Shown piece after piece: positions 24,164 through 32,903 of a stretch of 64,000 bases of DNA (the stretch's first letter is position 1; every line of letters begins with the position of its first letter). The translations under genes and the position numbers were made by a program. Source of the stretch: DATBGZ01 sp036557785 (GTDB taxonomy: Bacteria > Actinomycetota > Actinomycetes > Mycobacteriales > Micromonosporaceae). The notes beneath the pieces are model-generated. The model had not been told where the DNA came from. It searched no databases and saw only the letters and a list, made by a program, of their open reading frames with translations. The stretch spans positions 69,606 through 133,605 of the forward strand of contig DATBGZ010000037.1 in the NCBI GenBank assembly GCA_036557785.1, written 5' to 3'.

Positions 24164-25560
24164 GCCCACCGCGCGATCCCTCGCTCGCACGCGACCGGGC
24201 CGCAGGTCGGCTCGGCGTGGCCCTGGTGTGCGTCGCACTCGTGGTCGCGGTGGTGGGCAGCCTGGGGGCACCGTTGATCACTCCGGTGGCGACGAGCCTG
24301 CATGTGTCCCTGGCCGCCGCGCAGTGGACGTTGACAGTGACCTTCTTCACCGGCGCGATCGCCGGCCCGGTGCTGGGCAGACTCGGTTCCGGCCCACTGC
24401 GGCGAGGCACGACTCTGGTCTCACTCGCCATCGTCGTGCTCGGTGGCGCACTGACCACGGCCCCGCTGCCGTTCCTGTTTCTGCTGCTCGGGCGTGGCAT
24501 GCAGGGGCTCGGCCTCGGCGGGGTGGCGTTGCTCATGGGCGTGGCCCGGACCCACCTTCCGGCCCAACGCTCCGCCTCGACGATCGCCGCGCTGGCCGTC
24601 GCGTCGACAGTCGGCATCGGCGTGGGCTACCCGCTCATCGGTCTGGTGGACCAACTCGCGGGACTTCGCGTCGCGTACGGGCTGGGCTTCGCGCTCTCCG
24701 CTGGCGCGCTCGTCATCGCGTGGCGTGCCCTGCCCGTCGAAGCCTCCGGGCCCCGGCCGCGCATCGACGTCGCCGGGGCGAGCCTGCTCGGGGCGGGAAC
24801 GCTCGGTCTGCTCGTGGTGATCGCCGAGGCCGCCGTGTGGCGCCGGCCATGGATGGGCGTGAGCATTCTCATCGCGTCGGTCGTGGTCCTCGCCGTGTGG
24901 GTGCTGGTCGAGCTACGCGTTTCCGCGCCACTGGTGGACCTGCGGCTGCTCGGGCGGCCCTGCGTGCTCCGCGCCAACGTCGCGATGCTGATCGCCGGGG
25001 TGGGCATGTACCTGCTGTTCAGCCTCCTGACCCGCTACCTGCAAACCCCCGCCGGGGCGGCCTATGGATTCGCCCTGCCCGGTGTCGCCGCCGGCGCCGC
25101 CCTCATCCCCTTCTCTGTGCTCGGATTCGTCGCCGGCAAAGTCCTGCCCGGCCTTGTTGCACGTGTCACCGAGCAATGGGCATATGCGCTTTCGGCGATC
25201 ACCGTGGTGGCCGCCGCGGCCGTGTTCGCGACCGCCACCGGATCACTCGCCGCCGTCCTGACCGCGATGGCGCTGCTCGGGTTCGGGGTCGGCGGCGTCT
25301 CCGCCGTGATGCCCAAACTCGTTCTCATCGACGTACCCGACGCCGAGACGGCCAGCGTGCTGTCGATCAACCAGATCCTGCGCAGCATCGGCTTCAGCAT
25401 CGGCAGCGGCGTGGCCGGCCTCCTTCTCGCCGCCGCCACACCCACGGACGCGCTGCTGCCCACGCGGGCCGGCTACGTCATCGCTGCCCTCTGGGCACTG
25501 CCGCCACTCGCGGTCAGCGCCCTGTTCATCCTCGCCGGCAGGCGGCCCAGCCGCCCCTGA
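24160..25560 (+). CDS. MFS drug-efflux-type transporter
   Basis: The 466-residue protein has about 14 hydrophobic helices, as in the DHA2 drug:H+ antiporters. It has LGRGMQGLGLGGVALLMGVARTHLP (motif-A/C-like) and late helices ending ALPPLAVSALFILAGRRP. The GTG start overlaps the tetR stop and begins a short hydrophilic leader, supporting this start over the further upstream frame. Substrate unknown. Confidence 0.88.
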   Translation: MSPPRDPSLARDRAAGRLGVALVCVALVVAVVGSLGAPLITPVATSLHVSLAAAQWTLTVTFFTGAIAGPVLGRLGSGPLRRGTTLVSLAIVVLGGALTTAPLPFLFLLLGRGMQGLGLGGVALLMGVARTHLPAQRSASTIAALAVASTVGIGVGYPLIGLVDQLAGLRVAYGLGFALSAGALVIAWRALPVEASGPRPRIDVAGASLLGAGTLGLLVVIAEAAVWRRPWMGVSILIASVVVLAVWVLVELRVSAPLVDLRLLGRPCVLRANVAMLIAGVGMYLLFSLLTRYLQTPAGAAYGFALPGVAAGAALIPFSVLGFVAGKVLPGLVARVTEQWAYALSAITVVAAAAVFATATGSLAAVLTAMALLGFGVGGVSAVMPKLVLIDVPDAETASVLSINQILRSIGFSIGSGVAGLLLAAATPTDALLPTRAGYVIAALWALPPLAVSALFILAGRRPSRP

Positions 25561-25671
25561 CCCAGCGCGGCCAGGACATCGTGGGCGCCCGAGAGGCTGG
25601 TCTCGGCAATCCTGGCGAGGCCAGGTAGTGGTGGGTCAGCTCTGTCCACATGCGAGTACCGCGGGTGCCGG

Positions 25672-27036
25672 TCAGCCGGCCAGGTCGGGAAGGAGCCGCT
25701 GCACCAGCGTCGGATCGGCGAGGGCACGCCGATAGCTCTGGGCGGCGACCGGGTCCTTCGCCGGGTCCGGACGGTTCTCCGGGTTGCGGCTCGCGGCTCG
25801 GACCAGGCCGGCTTCTGTCCGGTCCCGGGCGAGGAATGCGTCGTCCGGCGGCATGCCAAATTGATCGATGAGGAGGCGCTCGAGGTCGTCGGCCGGGGTG
25901 TCGCGCAGAGCCGCCCGCAGCACGACGTCGACGAGTTCGGCGACATCGTGGCCGGGCGGTAGCCATACGCTCAGGTCCTCGGTGTGGTACGTCCCCACGA
26001 ACTTCGCCGGGCGTGCCTTCGCGAGCCGGGCCGCCGCGTCGTCGGGTGATAGCTGGCTGTCGATGCGCAGTGTCGGCCGCATCAGCGGATAGACCCGGCC
26101 GCTCGGCCATGTGAGTCGCTGGGCCAGCGGATCGAGGATAATGACTCGCTCGCCCTCGAACAGGGGAATCTCGGCGGGGTGCGCCAAGGTCCGATCCCAG
26201 CCGTACGGATCGGCGAGGGTGAACTGTGCGAGCACGCCGCCCGGGGGTTCCGGGTTTCCGGTGCCGTCGGCTGCGGCGGTCATCTCGGCCGTCGGTGGTG
26301 TGCCCGGCAGCAATCCCGCGTCGGCATCGCCGATCAGCGCCGCCGCCAGCAGCGTCTGCAGCTGGGCGTTCTCGCCGATGCCTGCGATCGTGAGGCGGTA
26401 GCCGCGCCCGGTTGGCCGGTGCAGCACCACCAGCGGTGCGTCGTCGAGGACCAGCAGCAGCCCGTGCAACCAATCGGCGTCGGGCATCTCGTCGCGGATC
26501 GACTCCACCGCCGTGAGCAGTCGGGCGCGCTGCGGGAGAGCGGCACGTATGTCGGGACGCTGCGCCAGGTAGAGCACGGGCTGCACCCAGTCTGCGCCCT
26601 CGAACCACGCCTGCACCAACGACAGCGCGTTCGCCGCTCGGTCTGCCACGATTGTTGTGAACCTGTCGATGGCGGGCTCGGCTGCGACGTGGTCGGTCGG
26701 TGATGGCGGCTCGCCCAGCACCTCGCGGTGCAGCACTGCGAACTGTGCCGCCAACTCCATCGCCTGGCAGGCCCGCTCAACGAGGACCTCGAGCACAGGC
26801 GGGGTGTCGGCCGCCCTGCCCGCCATGCTGCCCACAAGCCGGGCCAACTGTGCCCCGATCCCTAACGGGATCTCCCGCAGCACCGGCGCGAGCCGCACCA
26901 GGGCCGCGGTGAGGTCGTCAGGGGCCGCGGACCGTACGGCCTGGCGGAGGTCCTGGAGGGCCGCGCGGTAGGCGGACCCGTCCTGGGCCCCGACCGCCAC
27001 CGCCACACGGTCGGCCGCGACGGCCGGCGAGATCAT
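25672..27036 (-). CDS. Unrecognised protein, about 454 residues
   Basis: The family is not recognised. The N-terminal two-thirds is Ala/Leu-rich and helical (LRQAVRSAAPDDLTAALVRLAPVLREI; LVERACQAMELAAQFAVLHREVLG), without membrane segments or signal peptide. A beta-rich middle part (PLVVLHRPTGRGYRLTIAGIGEN; YGWDRTLAHPAEIPLFEGERVIILDP) and a Pro/Asp-rich tail follow. ATG 27036 is supported by TACGAT ending 6 nt upstream. It is isolated, converging with the MFS gene and tandem to the acyl-CoA dehydrogenase-like gene with 45 nt between. Confidence 0.7.
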   Translation of the reverse strand: MISPAVAADRVAVAVGAQDGSAYRAALQDLRQAVRSAAPDDLTAALVRLAPVLREIPLGIGAQLARLVGSMAGRAADTPPVLEVLVERACQAMELAAQFAVLHREVLGEPPSPTDHVAAEPAIDRFTTIVADRAANALSLVQAWFEGADWVQPVLYLAQRPDIRAALPQRARLLTAVESIRDEMPDADWLHGLLLVLDDAPLVVLHRPTGRGYRLTIAGIGENAQLQTLLAAALIGDADAGLLPGTPPTAEMTAAADGTGNPEPPGGVLAQFTLADPYGWDRTLAHPAEIPLFEGERVIILDPLAQRLTWPSGRVYPLMRPTLRIDSQLSPDDAAARLAKARPAKFVGTYHTEDLSVWLPPGHDVAELVDVVLRAALRDTPADDLERLLIDQFGMPPDDAFLARDRTEAGLVRAASRNPENRPDPAKDPVAAQSYRRALADPTLVQRLLPDLAG

Positions 27037-27042
27037 GTGACG

Positions 27043-27048
27043 ATCGTA
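27043..27048 (-). promoter_or_regulatory. Candidate leaderless -10 (TACGAT) of the unrecognised gene
   Basis: TACGAT on the minus strand ends 6 nt before ATG 27036. Confidence 0.4.
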
Positions 27049-27081
27049 TCGGGCTGGCGGCGTATCCACCGGTTGGGCGAC

Positions 27082-28227
27082 TCAGACGAGCGCACCCTTG
27101 ACGCCGAGCGCGTGCCGGCCGGTCTCGACCAGCGTGTCCTCGGGCGTGAGCGGGTGGAACTTGGCCGCCCGGATGTCGCGGTAGCACCGTTCGATGATCG
27201 AGCCCTTGAAGAACGCCGATCCGCCGGCGAGGTCCATGGCAAGGTCACAGACTTCGACGCCGGCCTCAGTGACCTCGAGCTTCGCCGACATCACCGCGAG
27301 GTAGGTCTCGTGGGACGGGCTGGGGTCGTCGCCGACCGCGGCCAGTGCACCATCGAGCGCCCACGAGGCGATGCGCAGCTTGTGCCGCATGAGACCGAGA
27401 TGGCGCTGCACGAGAACGCTCTCGGCCTTCGGCGCGGCGGCGAGCGCGGCGCGATAGGCGGCCTCGGCCACACCGAGGTAGGCGCCCGAGATGATCGGGA
27501 ACGCGATCTCCGAGATGACCTGCAGCGGCGGGTCGACGACGCCGTACGGGCGGTTGGCGAGCACTCGATCATCGGGCACGAACACGTCGTCGAGCACGAT
27601 GTCGTTGCTCGCGGTGCCGCGCATGCCAAGGGTGTTCCAGTTGTCAGCGACGCTCACGCCCGGTGATCCGATCGGGACGGCGACGTTGAGCACCCGGCGG
27701 CCCTGCTCGGGATCGTCGTAGGTGAACATCGTCGCCATCACCGCGCCGCGGCTCGACTGGCTGGCGAAGCGCTTGTGGCCGCTGACCCGGTAGCCGCCCT
27801 CGACCCGGACCGCCTCGCCGCGCGGGTGCGTGTAGTCGCCGCCGCCGGTCGAGACGAGCACGATGCCCTCCTCGGCGACCCGGCGCAGGGTGGCCTCTGC
27901 ACCGGGCATGTCGCGCCGGTATCGCCACGCGGTGAACGCGACGACGTGCTGGTGCATGGCGCTGGCGAGTGCGGTCGACCCGCAGTGGTGGCCGAGCTCG
28001 CGCTGCAGGGCCGTGAGCTGCGCGATGGTGGCGCCGTCGCCACCGAGTTCGGCGGGCACGCCCGCCTTGAGGATGCCGGCGTCGCGCAGCGCGTCGTAGG
28101 CCTCCGTCACGAAGCTGCCTTCGGTGTCGTGGCGGGCGGCGTGCTCGGCGAGCGTGGCGCCGACGATCGCGGCGCGCTCCAACAGATCGGAGGTCTGCCG
28201 AGAGTGGGGAACAGTCGTCGTGGTCAT
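27082..28227 (-). CDS. Acyl-CoA dehydrogenase-fold flavoprotein (possible group D monooxygenase-like)
   Basis: The 381-residue protein has the fold of acyl-CoA dehydrogenases (VPAELGGDGATIAQL; GHKRFASQSSRG; NTLGMRGTASNDIVLDDVFVP). Instead of the YEGxxE catalytic segment it ends RDIRAAKFHPLTPEDTLVETGRHALG. That ending is common in HsaA/DszC-like flavin-dependent oxygenases and related enzymes that work without the classical Glu base. It is divergent from the HxlR regulator across a 108-bp gap with a palindrome, which suggests specific control. Substrate unknown. Confidence 0.8.
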   Translation of the reverse strand: MTTTTVPHSRQTSDLLERAAIVGATLAEHAARHDTEGSFVTEAYDALRDAGILKAGVPAELGGDGATIAQLTALQRELGHHCGSTALASAMHQHVVAFTAWRYRRDMPGAEATLRRVAEEGIVLVSTGGGDYTHPRGEAVRVEGGYRVSGHKRFASQSSRGAVMATMFTYDDPEQGRRVLNVAVPIGSPGVSVADNWNTLGMRGTASNDIVLDDVFVPDDRVLANRPYGVVDPPLQVISEIAFPIISGAYLGVAEAAYRAALAAAPKAESVLVQRHLGLMRHKLRIASWALDGALAAVGDDPSPSHETYLAVMSAKLEVTEAGVEVCDLAMDLAGGSAFFKGSIIERCYRDIRAAKFHPLTPEDTLVETGRHALGVKGALV

Positions 28228-28285
28228 GCCGCCCAGTCTCGGTGGAGGCCATGGCCGCGCCTAGTCCACGATCGTGACCTAACTG

Positions 28286-28300
28286 GTCCCGAATCAGGAC
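28286..28300. promoter_or_regulatory. Candidate HxlR operator, 15-bp palindrome
   Basis: GTCCCGAATCAGGAC has GTCC/GGAC arms and an inner GA/TC pair (pattern GTCCNGANTCNGGAC). It lies in the divergent gap between the flavoprotein and HxlR genes. A perfect CACGATCGTG (28267-28276) is 10 bp to its left. Confidence 0.45.
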
Positions 28301-28335
28301 TACTCGCCGCGTGCGAGGGCTGCCACGATCGGCCC

Positions 28336-29079
28336 ATGCCTGACTACGGCGACTACTGTCCCGTCCAGCTCGCCGCCGAGGTCGTCGCGGACCGATGGAC
28401 GCCATTGATCATCCGGGAGATGGTGCTCGGCAACACCCGGTTCAACGACATCGCGCGAGCCATGCCGGGAATCTCGCGCTCGCTGCTCGTCCAGCGCCTG
28501 CGCCATCTCGAGAAGCACGGGGTGGTCGAGACCTGGCCCTCGCCCAGCGGGCGCGGCAGCGAATACCACCTCACCGCGGGCGGGAAGGACCTCGGACGGG
28601 TCATCGACGCGATGGCGCGGTGGGCGATCGAGTGGCTCTTCGAGGAGATCCGACCGCACGATGTGCCACCCTCAACGCTGATGTGGTGGATGCACCGGCG
28701 GATCAACGCGGACGCGCTGCCGCCCAACCGTACGGTGCTGGAGTTCCGGCATACCGCGCCGCAGCAGTTGACCATCTGGCTGGTCCTCGACCGGGCAGCG
28801 GTATCGGTGTGCCTGCAGCACCCGGGCTTCGACAGCGACGCCATCGTCACCTCGACCACCGCCGACCTCGCCGACGTGTTCCAGGGTTACCGCACGTGGG
28901 GCGAGGCCGTGACCGAGGGCAAGATCGAGGTCGCCGGGCCGCCCCGGGTCACGTCGGCCATCCCGCGATGGTTCGCGTGGAGCCCGTGGAGCGACGTCAC
29001 CCGGGAACGAGCGCTTCGCGCCACCGCCCCAGAGCGTGCCGCGACCCGCGGCCGGCGGGCGAGCGCGGCGAGCCGATGA
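28336..29079 (+). CDS. HxlR-family regulator with C-terminal SCP2-like domain
   Basis: The 247-residue protein begins with an HxlR winged helix (YCPVQLAAEVVADRWTPLIIREMVLGNTRFNDI, with the typical N-terminal Cys; GISRSLLVQRLRHLEKHGVV). A longer C-terminal region (LMWWMHRRINADALPPNRTVLEF onwards) resembles sterol-carrier/SCP2-like extensions seen in long HxlR proteins. ATG 28336 was chosen as the domain start, with CACGAT ending 6 nt upstream. It probably controls the divergent flavoprotein gene. Confidence 0.85.
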   Translation: MPDYGDYCPVQLAAEVVADRWTPLIIREMVLGNTRFNDIARAMPGISRSLLVQRLRHLEKHGVVETWPSPSGRGSEYHLTAGGKDLGRVIDAMARWAIEWLFEEIRPHDVPPSTLMWWMHRRINADALPPNRTVLEFRHTAPQQLTIWLVLDRAAVSVCLQHPGFDSDAIVTSTTADLADVFQGYRTWGEAVTEGKIEVAGPPRVTSAIPRWFAWSPWSDVTRERALRATAPERAATRGRRASAASR

Positions 29080-29089
29080 CGATGAGGCC

Positions 29090-30712
29090 CTAGAAGGTCT
29101 CGGGTACCATCTCGATGGCACCGCACGGGCACTCCGCCGCGCAGATGCCGCATCCCTTGCAGTAGTCCAGGTCGATGGCGTAACGCTGGCCCGGACCGAG
29201 CTTGATCACCGCGTTGTCCGGGCACATGCCGTAACAGTTGTCGCACTCGAAGCAGTTGCCGCAGGACAGGCAGCGGCGGGCCTCGAACACGGCGGTGTCC
29301 TCGTCGAGTCCCTGCACCACCTCGTCGAATGTGGACACTCGACGGGCGGCATCCAGTTGTGGCCGGACCGTGGCCGGGGCGTCCGAGTAGTACCAGGGGT
29401 GCAGGCGCTCCGCGGTCGCCAGGCGATGCCGGTCGGGGCCCCGGTACGCGTCGCCGCGCAGCCATGCGTCGATCTGGCGCGCCGCTGTCTTGCCCTGCCC
29501 GATCGCCGAGGTGACCGTCCGGTCGTTGGTGGTGGCGTCGCCACCGGCGAAGACTCCGGGCCGGCCGGTCATCAGGTCCGGACCGACCACGACGCTGCCG
29601 TCCACCACACCGACACCGTCCACATGGGACACCATGGCCTGGTCGACGTCCTGCCCGATCGCCAGCACCACACTGTCGACCGGCAATTCCTCGAACTCGC
29701 CGGTTGGCTGCGGCCGTCCGTCCGCGTCCAGCCGCATCCGCTCGATGCGGACGGCGCCGGAGTCCGCGTAGGCGATCGTCGACAGCCACCGCATCCGTAC
29801 GCCCTCGGCCAACGCCTCCTCGACCTCGACGTCGGCGGCCGGCATCACCGCGCGCGTGCGCCGGTAGACGACGAGCGCGTCGGTCGCGCCGAGGCGCCGG
29901 GCGGTACGCGCGGCGTCCATCGCGGTGTTCCCGCCGCCATAGACCACCACGCGCCGGCCCAGCGACGGCGCCTGCCCATCTGAGACGGCGTGCAGCACGC
30001 CGAGTGCGTCGAGGATGCGGGCCGAGTCGCCCGCCGGCAGGTAAGCGCGCTTGCCGAGCTGGGCGCCGATCCCGAGGAACGCGGCGTCGAAGCCACTCAG
30101 CTCGGCCTCCAGATCGTCGACGCGACGACCGAGCTCGAGCACGACGCCGAGCTCGACCAGGCGAGCGACCTCCAGGTCGAGCACGTCCCTCGGCAGCCGG
30201 TACGCGGGAATGCCGTACCGCATGAGGCCGCCGGCCTGTTCGCCGGCATCGCGGACGGTGACGTCGTGGCCGAGCAGGCGCAGGTGATACGCGGCCGACA
30301 GCCCAGCCGGGCCGGCACCGACGACCAGGACGCGATGGCCGGACGCCGGCGCGGAGATCTCCACCGTCCACCCCTGGCGCAGCGCCTCGTCGCCGAGGAA
30401 TCGCTCGACGGAGTTGATGCCGACGGCTTCGTCGATGGTCGCCCGGTTGCAGGCCGTCTGGCATGGGTGGTAGCAAACGCGCCCCATGATGGCCGGGAAC
30501 GGGTTGTCCCGCATCAGCTCCCGCCACGCGGACCGGTAGTCGCGCTCCTCGGCGTGATAGAGCCAACGCTGGATGTTCTCCCCGGCCGGGCAGGCATCGT
30601 TGCACGGCGGGAGCAGGTCCACGTAGATCGGCCGATCGGTCCGCCAGCTCCCCGTGTGATTGGCGCGACTCGATGCCGGCGGCAGGGTGATCGCGAACGG
30701 CTCGCCCATCAC
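29090..30712 (-). CDS. GltD-type NAD(P)-dependent oxidoreductase fused to 2x[4Fe-4S] ferredoxin domain
   Basis: The 540-residue protein has three parts. The N-terminal Fer4_20 region has Cys clusters (CNDACPAG; GRVCYHPCQTACNR). Two dinucleotide folds follow (LVVGAGPAGLSAAYHLRLLG; VVYGGGNTAMDAARTARRLG). The C-terminal part is Cys-rich (CLSCGNCFECDNCYGMCP; CKGCGICAAECPCGAIEM), equivalent to the delta subunit of a 2-oxoacid:ferredoxin oxidoreductase. The likely role is passing electrons between the PorAB ferredoxin clusters and NAD(P). GTG 30712 overlaps the porB stop as GTGA. It is the last gene of the operon. Confidence 0.9.
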   Translation of the reverse strand: MMGEPFAITLPPASSRANHTGSWRTDRPIYVDLLPPCNDACPAGENIQRWLYHAEERDYRSAWRELMRDNPFPAIMGRVCYHPCQTACNRATIDEAVGINSVERFLGDEALRQGWTVEISAPASGHRVLVVGAGPAGLSAAYHLRLLGHDVTVRDAGEQAGGLMRYGIPAYRLPRDVLDLEVARLVELGVVLELGRRVDDLEAELSGFDAAFLGIGAQLGKRAYLPAGDSARILDALGVLHAVSDGQAPSLGRRVVVYGGGNTAMDAARTARRLGATDALVVYRRTRAVMPAADVEVEEALAEGVRMRWLSTIAYADSGAVRIERMRLDADGRPQPTGEFEELPVDSVVLAIGQDVDQAMVSHVDGVGVVDGSVVVGPDLMTGRPGVFAGGDATTNDRTVTSAIGQGKTAARQIDAWLRGDAYRGPDRHRLATAERLHPWYYSDAPATVRPQLDAARRVSTFDEVVQGLDEDTAVFEARRCLSCGNCFECDNCYGMCPDNAVIKLGPGQRYAIDLDYCKGCGICAAECPCGAIEMVPETF

Positions 30713-31710
30713 GGCTCCTTCTTCTCGATCAGTCCAAACCGGCGGATGGTGCGGTCGGCCCGGGCCTGGATCCGTGCGATGAGGTCGTCCCGGCGGACCG
30801 GGTCGAACAGGTGGCGGTAGCGGTTCTGCTGGCGCAGGTACTCCTCGACCGGCGCCTGCCGGCGGATCGGGCTCACGCCCGTTACCCGGCCGTGCTCGGC
30901 CTCGAAGACCGGGAACAAGCCGCTTTCTGTCGCGAGTCGAGCGATCCGGATGGTCTGGCTCGCCGCCGTGCCCCAGCCCAAGGGACAGGGGACGAGCACG
31001 TGCAGGTACCGGGCGCCGTGCAGCCCCATGGCCCGCTGCACCTTGGCCTCCAGGTCACGCAGGTCCGCCACGGTGGCCGTGGCCACGTACGGGATCTCGT
31101 GTGCCATGGCGATGAAGGGGGCGAACTTGCCCTGGCCGAAACGGTTGCCGGGATTGGCGTCGACCACCGGCGTCGTCGTGGTCCGGGCCGCGGGCGGGGT
31201 CGCGGCCGAGCGCTGGACGCCGGTGTTCATGTACCCCTGGTTGTCGTAGCAGACGAAGAGCACGTCGTCGTTGCGCTCGAACAGACCCGAGAGACAGCCG
31301 AAGCCGATGTCCACGGTGCCGCCATCGCCGGCCTGCCCGATCACCCGCACGTCCGTTCGGCCCTTGACGGCCAGGGCGGCCGCCACCCCGGCGGCCACCG
31401 CCGGCGCGTTCCCGAAGAGCGAGTGCAGCCAGGCGACCTGCCACGCACTCTCCGGGTACGGAGTGCTGAACACCTCCAGGCAGCCGGTCGCGTTGACGGT
31501 AACGAGGTTCCCGCCAGTGACGCGCATCGCGGCATCCAGGACGTACCGCGCGCCCAGGGCCTCGCCGCAGCCCTGGCAGGCACGATGGCCGCAGGTGATG
31601 GCGTCGGTGCGTCCTGCATCGGCCTGGACCGAGCGCTGGTCCGGCTCCAGCAGCCGGTTGCCGACCGCGAAGCTGCCGGTCTGATAGAACTTCACCCGCT
31701 GGGCGGTCAT
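30709..31710 (-). CDS. porB: 2-oxoacid:ferredoxin oxidoreductase, beta (TPP-binding) subunit
   Basis: The 333-residue protein has the proximal cluster cysteines (CGHRACQGCGEA, and CLEVFSTPYPESAW downstream) and the TPP motif GDGGTVDIGFGCLSGLFERN with CYDN. The substrate could be pyruvate or another 2-oxoacid; TPP-site residues alone do not decide it. ATG 31710 overlaps the alpha-subunit stop (ATGA), which decides the start although the frame is open upstream. Confidence 0.88.
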   Translation of the reverse strand: MTAQRVKFYQTGSFAVGNRLLEPDQRSVQADAGRTDAITCGHRACQGCGEALGARYVLDAAMRVTGGNLVTVNATGCLEVFSTPYPESAWQVAWLHSLFGNAPAVAAGVAAALAVKGRTDVRVIGQAGDGGTVDIGFGCLSGLFERNDDVLFVCYDNQGYMNTGVQRSAATPPAARTTTTPVVDANPGNRFGQGKFAPFIAMAHEIPYVATATVADLRDLEAKVQRAMGLHGARYLHVLVPCPLGWGTAASQTIRIARLATESGLFPVFEAEHGRVTGVSPIRRQAPVEEYLRQQNRYRHLFDPVRRDDLIARIQARADRTIRRFGLIEKKEP

Positions 31711-32903
31711 GCCGCACCTCCCGAGACCCGGCCTCCCGAGACCCGGCCGAGCAGCTCGCGGTCCAGATCCAGGAACGCCAACGGCTGCAGCGATCCCGCC
31801 GTCGCCTCCACGAGCATGCGGCGCAGCGAGGGCCGGGTGACGGCTCGGCCGCCGAGCCCGGCCACGACAGTCGAGATGGGACAATCCCGGTCGGAGAGGG
31901 CCGCACGCAGGTCCTGGGTGACGATGCCACCACCGCCCGGCGAGAAGGCCCGCTCCAGCGCGACCACGCGCTGACCGTCCCGCAGCGCGTCCCGTACCGC
32001 CGCAGCGGGGAACGGCCGGAACGTCGTGATGCCCAGCGCCCCCACCCGCACACCGTTGTCGCGGAGGTCGTCGATCACCTCGGCCACGGTGCCCAGCACG
32101 GACCCGAGCGCCACGACCACGAGCTCAGCATCGGCGCTCCGGTAGGGGCTGATCAGGCCGGCGCAGGCTCGGCCGAACACGGCGGCGAACTCCTCGGCGA
32201 GCCGCGGGATCGCTTCCAGTGCACGCAGGTGGTTCTCGTGGGCGAGGTACCGGACCTCGGTGAACGCCTCGGGCCCCACCATGGCACCGATCGTCACCGG
32301 AGCCGCCGGATCGAGAACCTGGCGCGGCCGGAACGGGGGCAGGTACGCGTCGACGAGCCCCTGCTCGGCGACATCCACCTCCTCGAACGCGTGCGTCAGC
32401 ACGAATCCGTCCATGCAGACCATCACCGGGATCGACAACTGTTCGGCCAACCGGAAGCCGAGGATGTGCAGGTCCGCCGCCTCCTGGTTGTCGCGGGCAT
32501 AGAGTTGGATCCAGCCACAATCCCGCAGCGACATCGCGTCACTGTGATCGTTCCAGATATTGATGGGTGCCCCGATGGCACGGTTGGCCACGGTCATCGT
32601 GATGGGCAGGCCGAGCCCGGACGCGTTCCACAGCGCCTCCGCCATGAACAGCAGGCCCTGGCTCGCGGTCGCCGTGTAGGCGCGGGCGCCCGCGGCGCTG
32701 GCTCCGATCGCCACCGACATCGCCGCGAACTCGGATTCGACGTTGACGAACTCGCACGGTGTGAGCGCGCCGGAGGCGACCAGTTCGCTGAGCCCCTCCA
32801 CGATGTGGGTCTGCGGCGAAATCGGATAGGCGCAGACGACCTCGGGGCGGCATCGGGCCACGGTCCTCGCGACCGCCTGCGATCCCTCAAGCTGCTGGCG
32901 CAT
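31707..32903 (-). CDS. porA: 2-oxoacid:ferredoxin oxidoreductase, alpha subunit
   Basis: The 398-residue protein matches PorA: AYPISPQTHIVEGLSELV, ESEFAAMSVAIGASAAGARAYTATASQGLLFMAE, and IPVMVCMDGFVLTHAFEEVDV. These belong to the pyrimidine-binding half of the TPP site and the transketolase-like C-terminal part. The last residues are a short duplication (GRVSGGRVSGG) matched by a direct DNA repeat near 31716-31745. It overlaps the gamma gene by 17 nt. Confidence 0.9.
   Translation of the reverse strand: MRQQLEGSQAVARTVARCRPEVVCAYPISPQTHIVEGLSELVASGALTPCEFVNVESEFAAMSVAIGASAAGARAYTATASQGLLFMAEALWNASGLGLPITMTVANRAIGAPINIWNDHSDAMSLRDCGWIQLYARDNQEAADLHILGFRLAEQLSIPVMVCMDGFVLTHAFEEVDVAEQGLVDAYLPPFRPRQVLDPAAPVTIGAMVGPEAFTEVRYLAHENHLRALEAIPRLAEEFAAVFGRACAGLISPYRSADAELVVVALGSVLGTVAEVIDDLRDNGVRVGALGITTFRPFPAAAVRDALRDGQRVVALERAFSPGGGGIVTQDLRAALSDRDCPISTVVAGLGGRAVTRPSLRRMLVEATAGSLQPLAFLDLDRELLGRVSGGRVSGGAA

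Noticed and set aside
23591..25560. Biosynthetic cluster with an efflux pump
   Set aside because: TetR plus MFS form a self-contained pair; no biosynthetic genes are adjacent.
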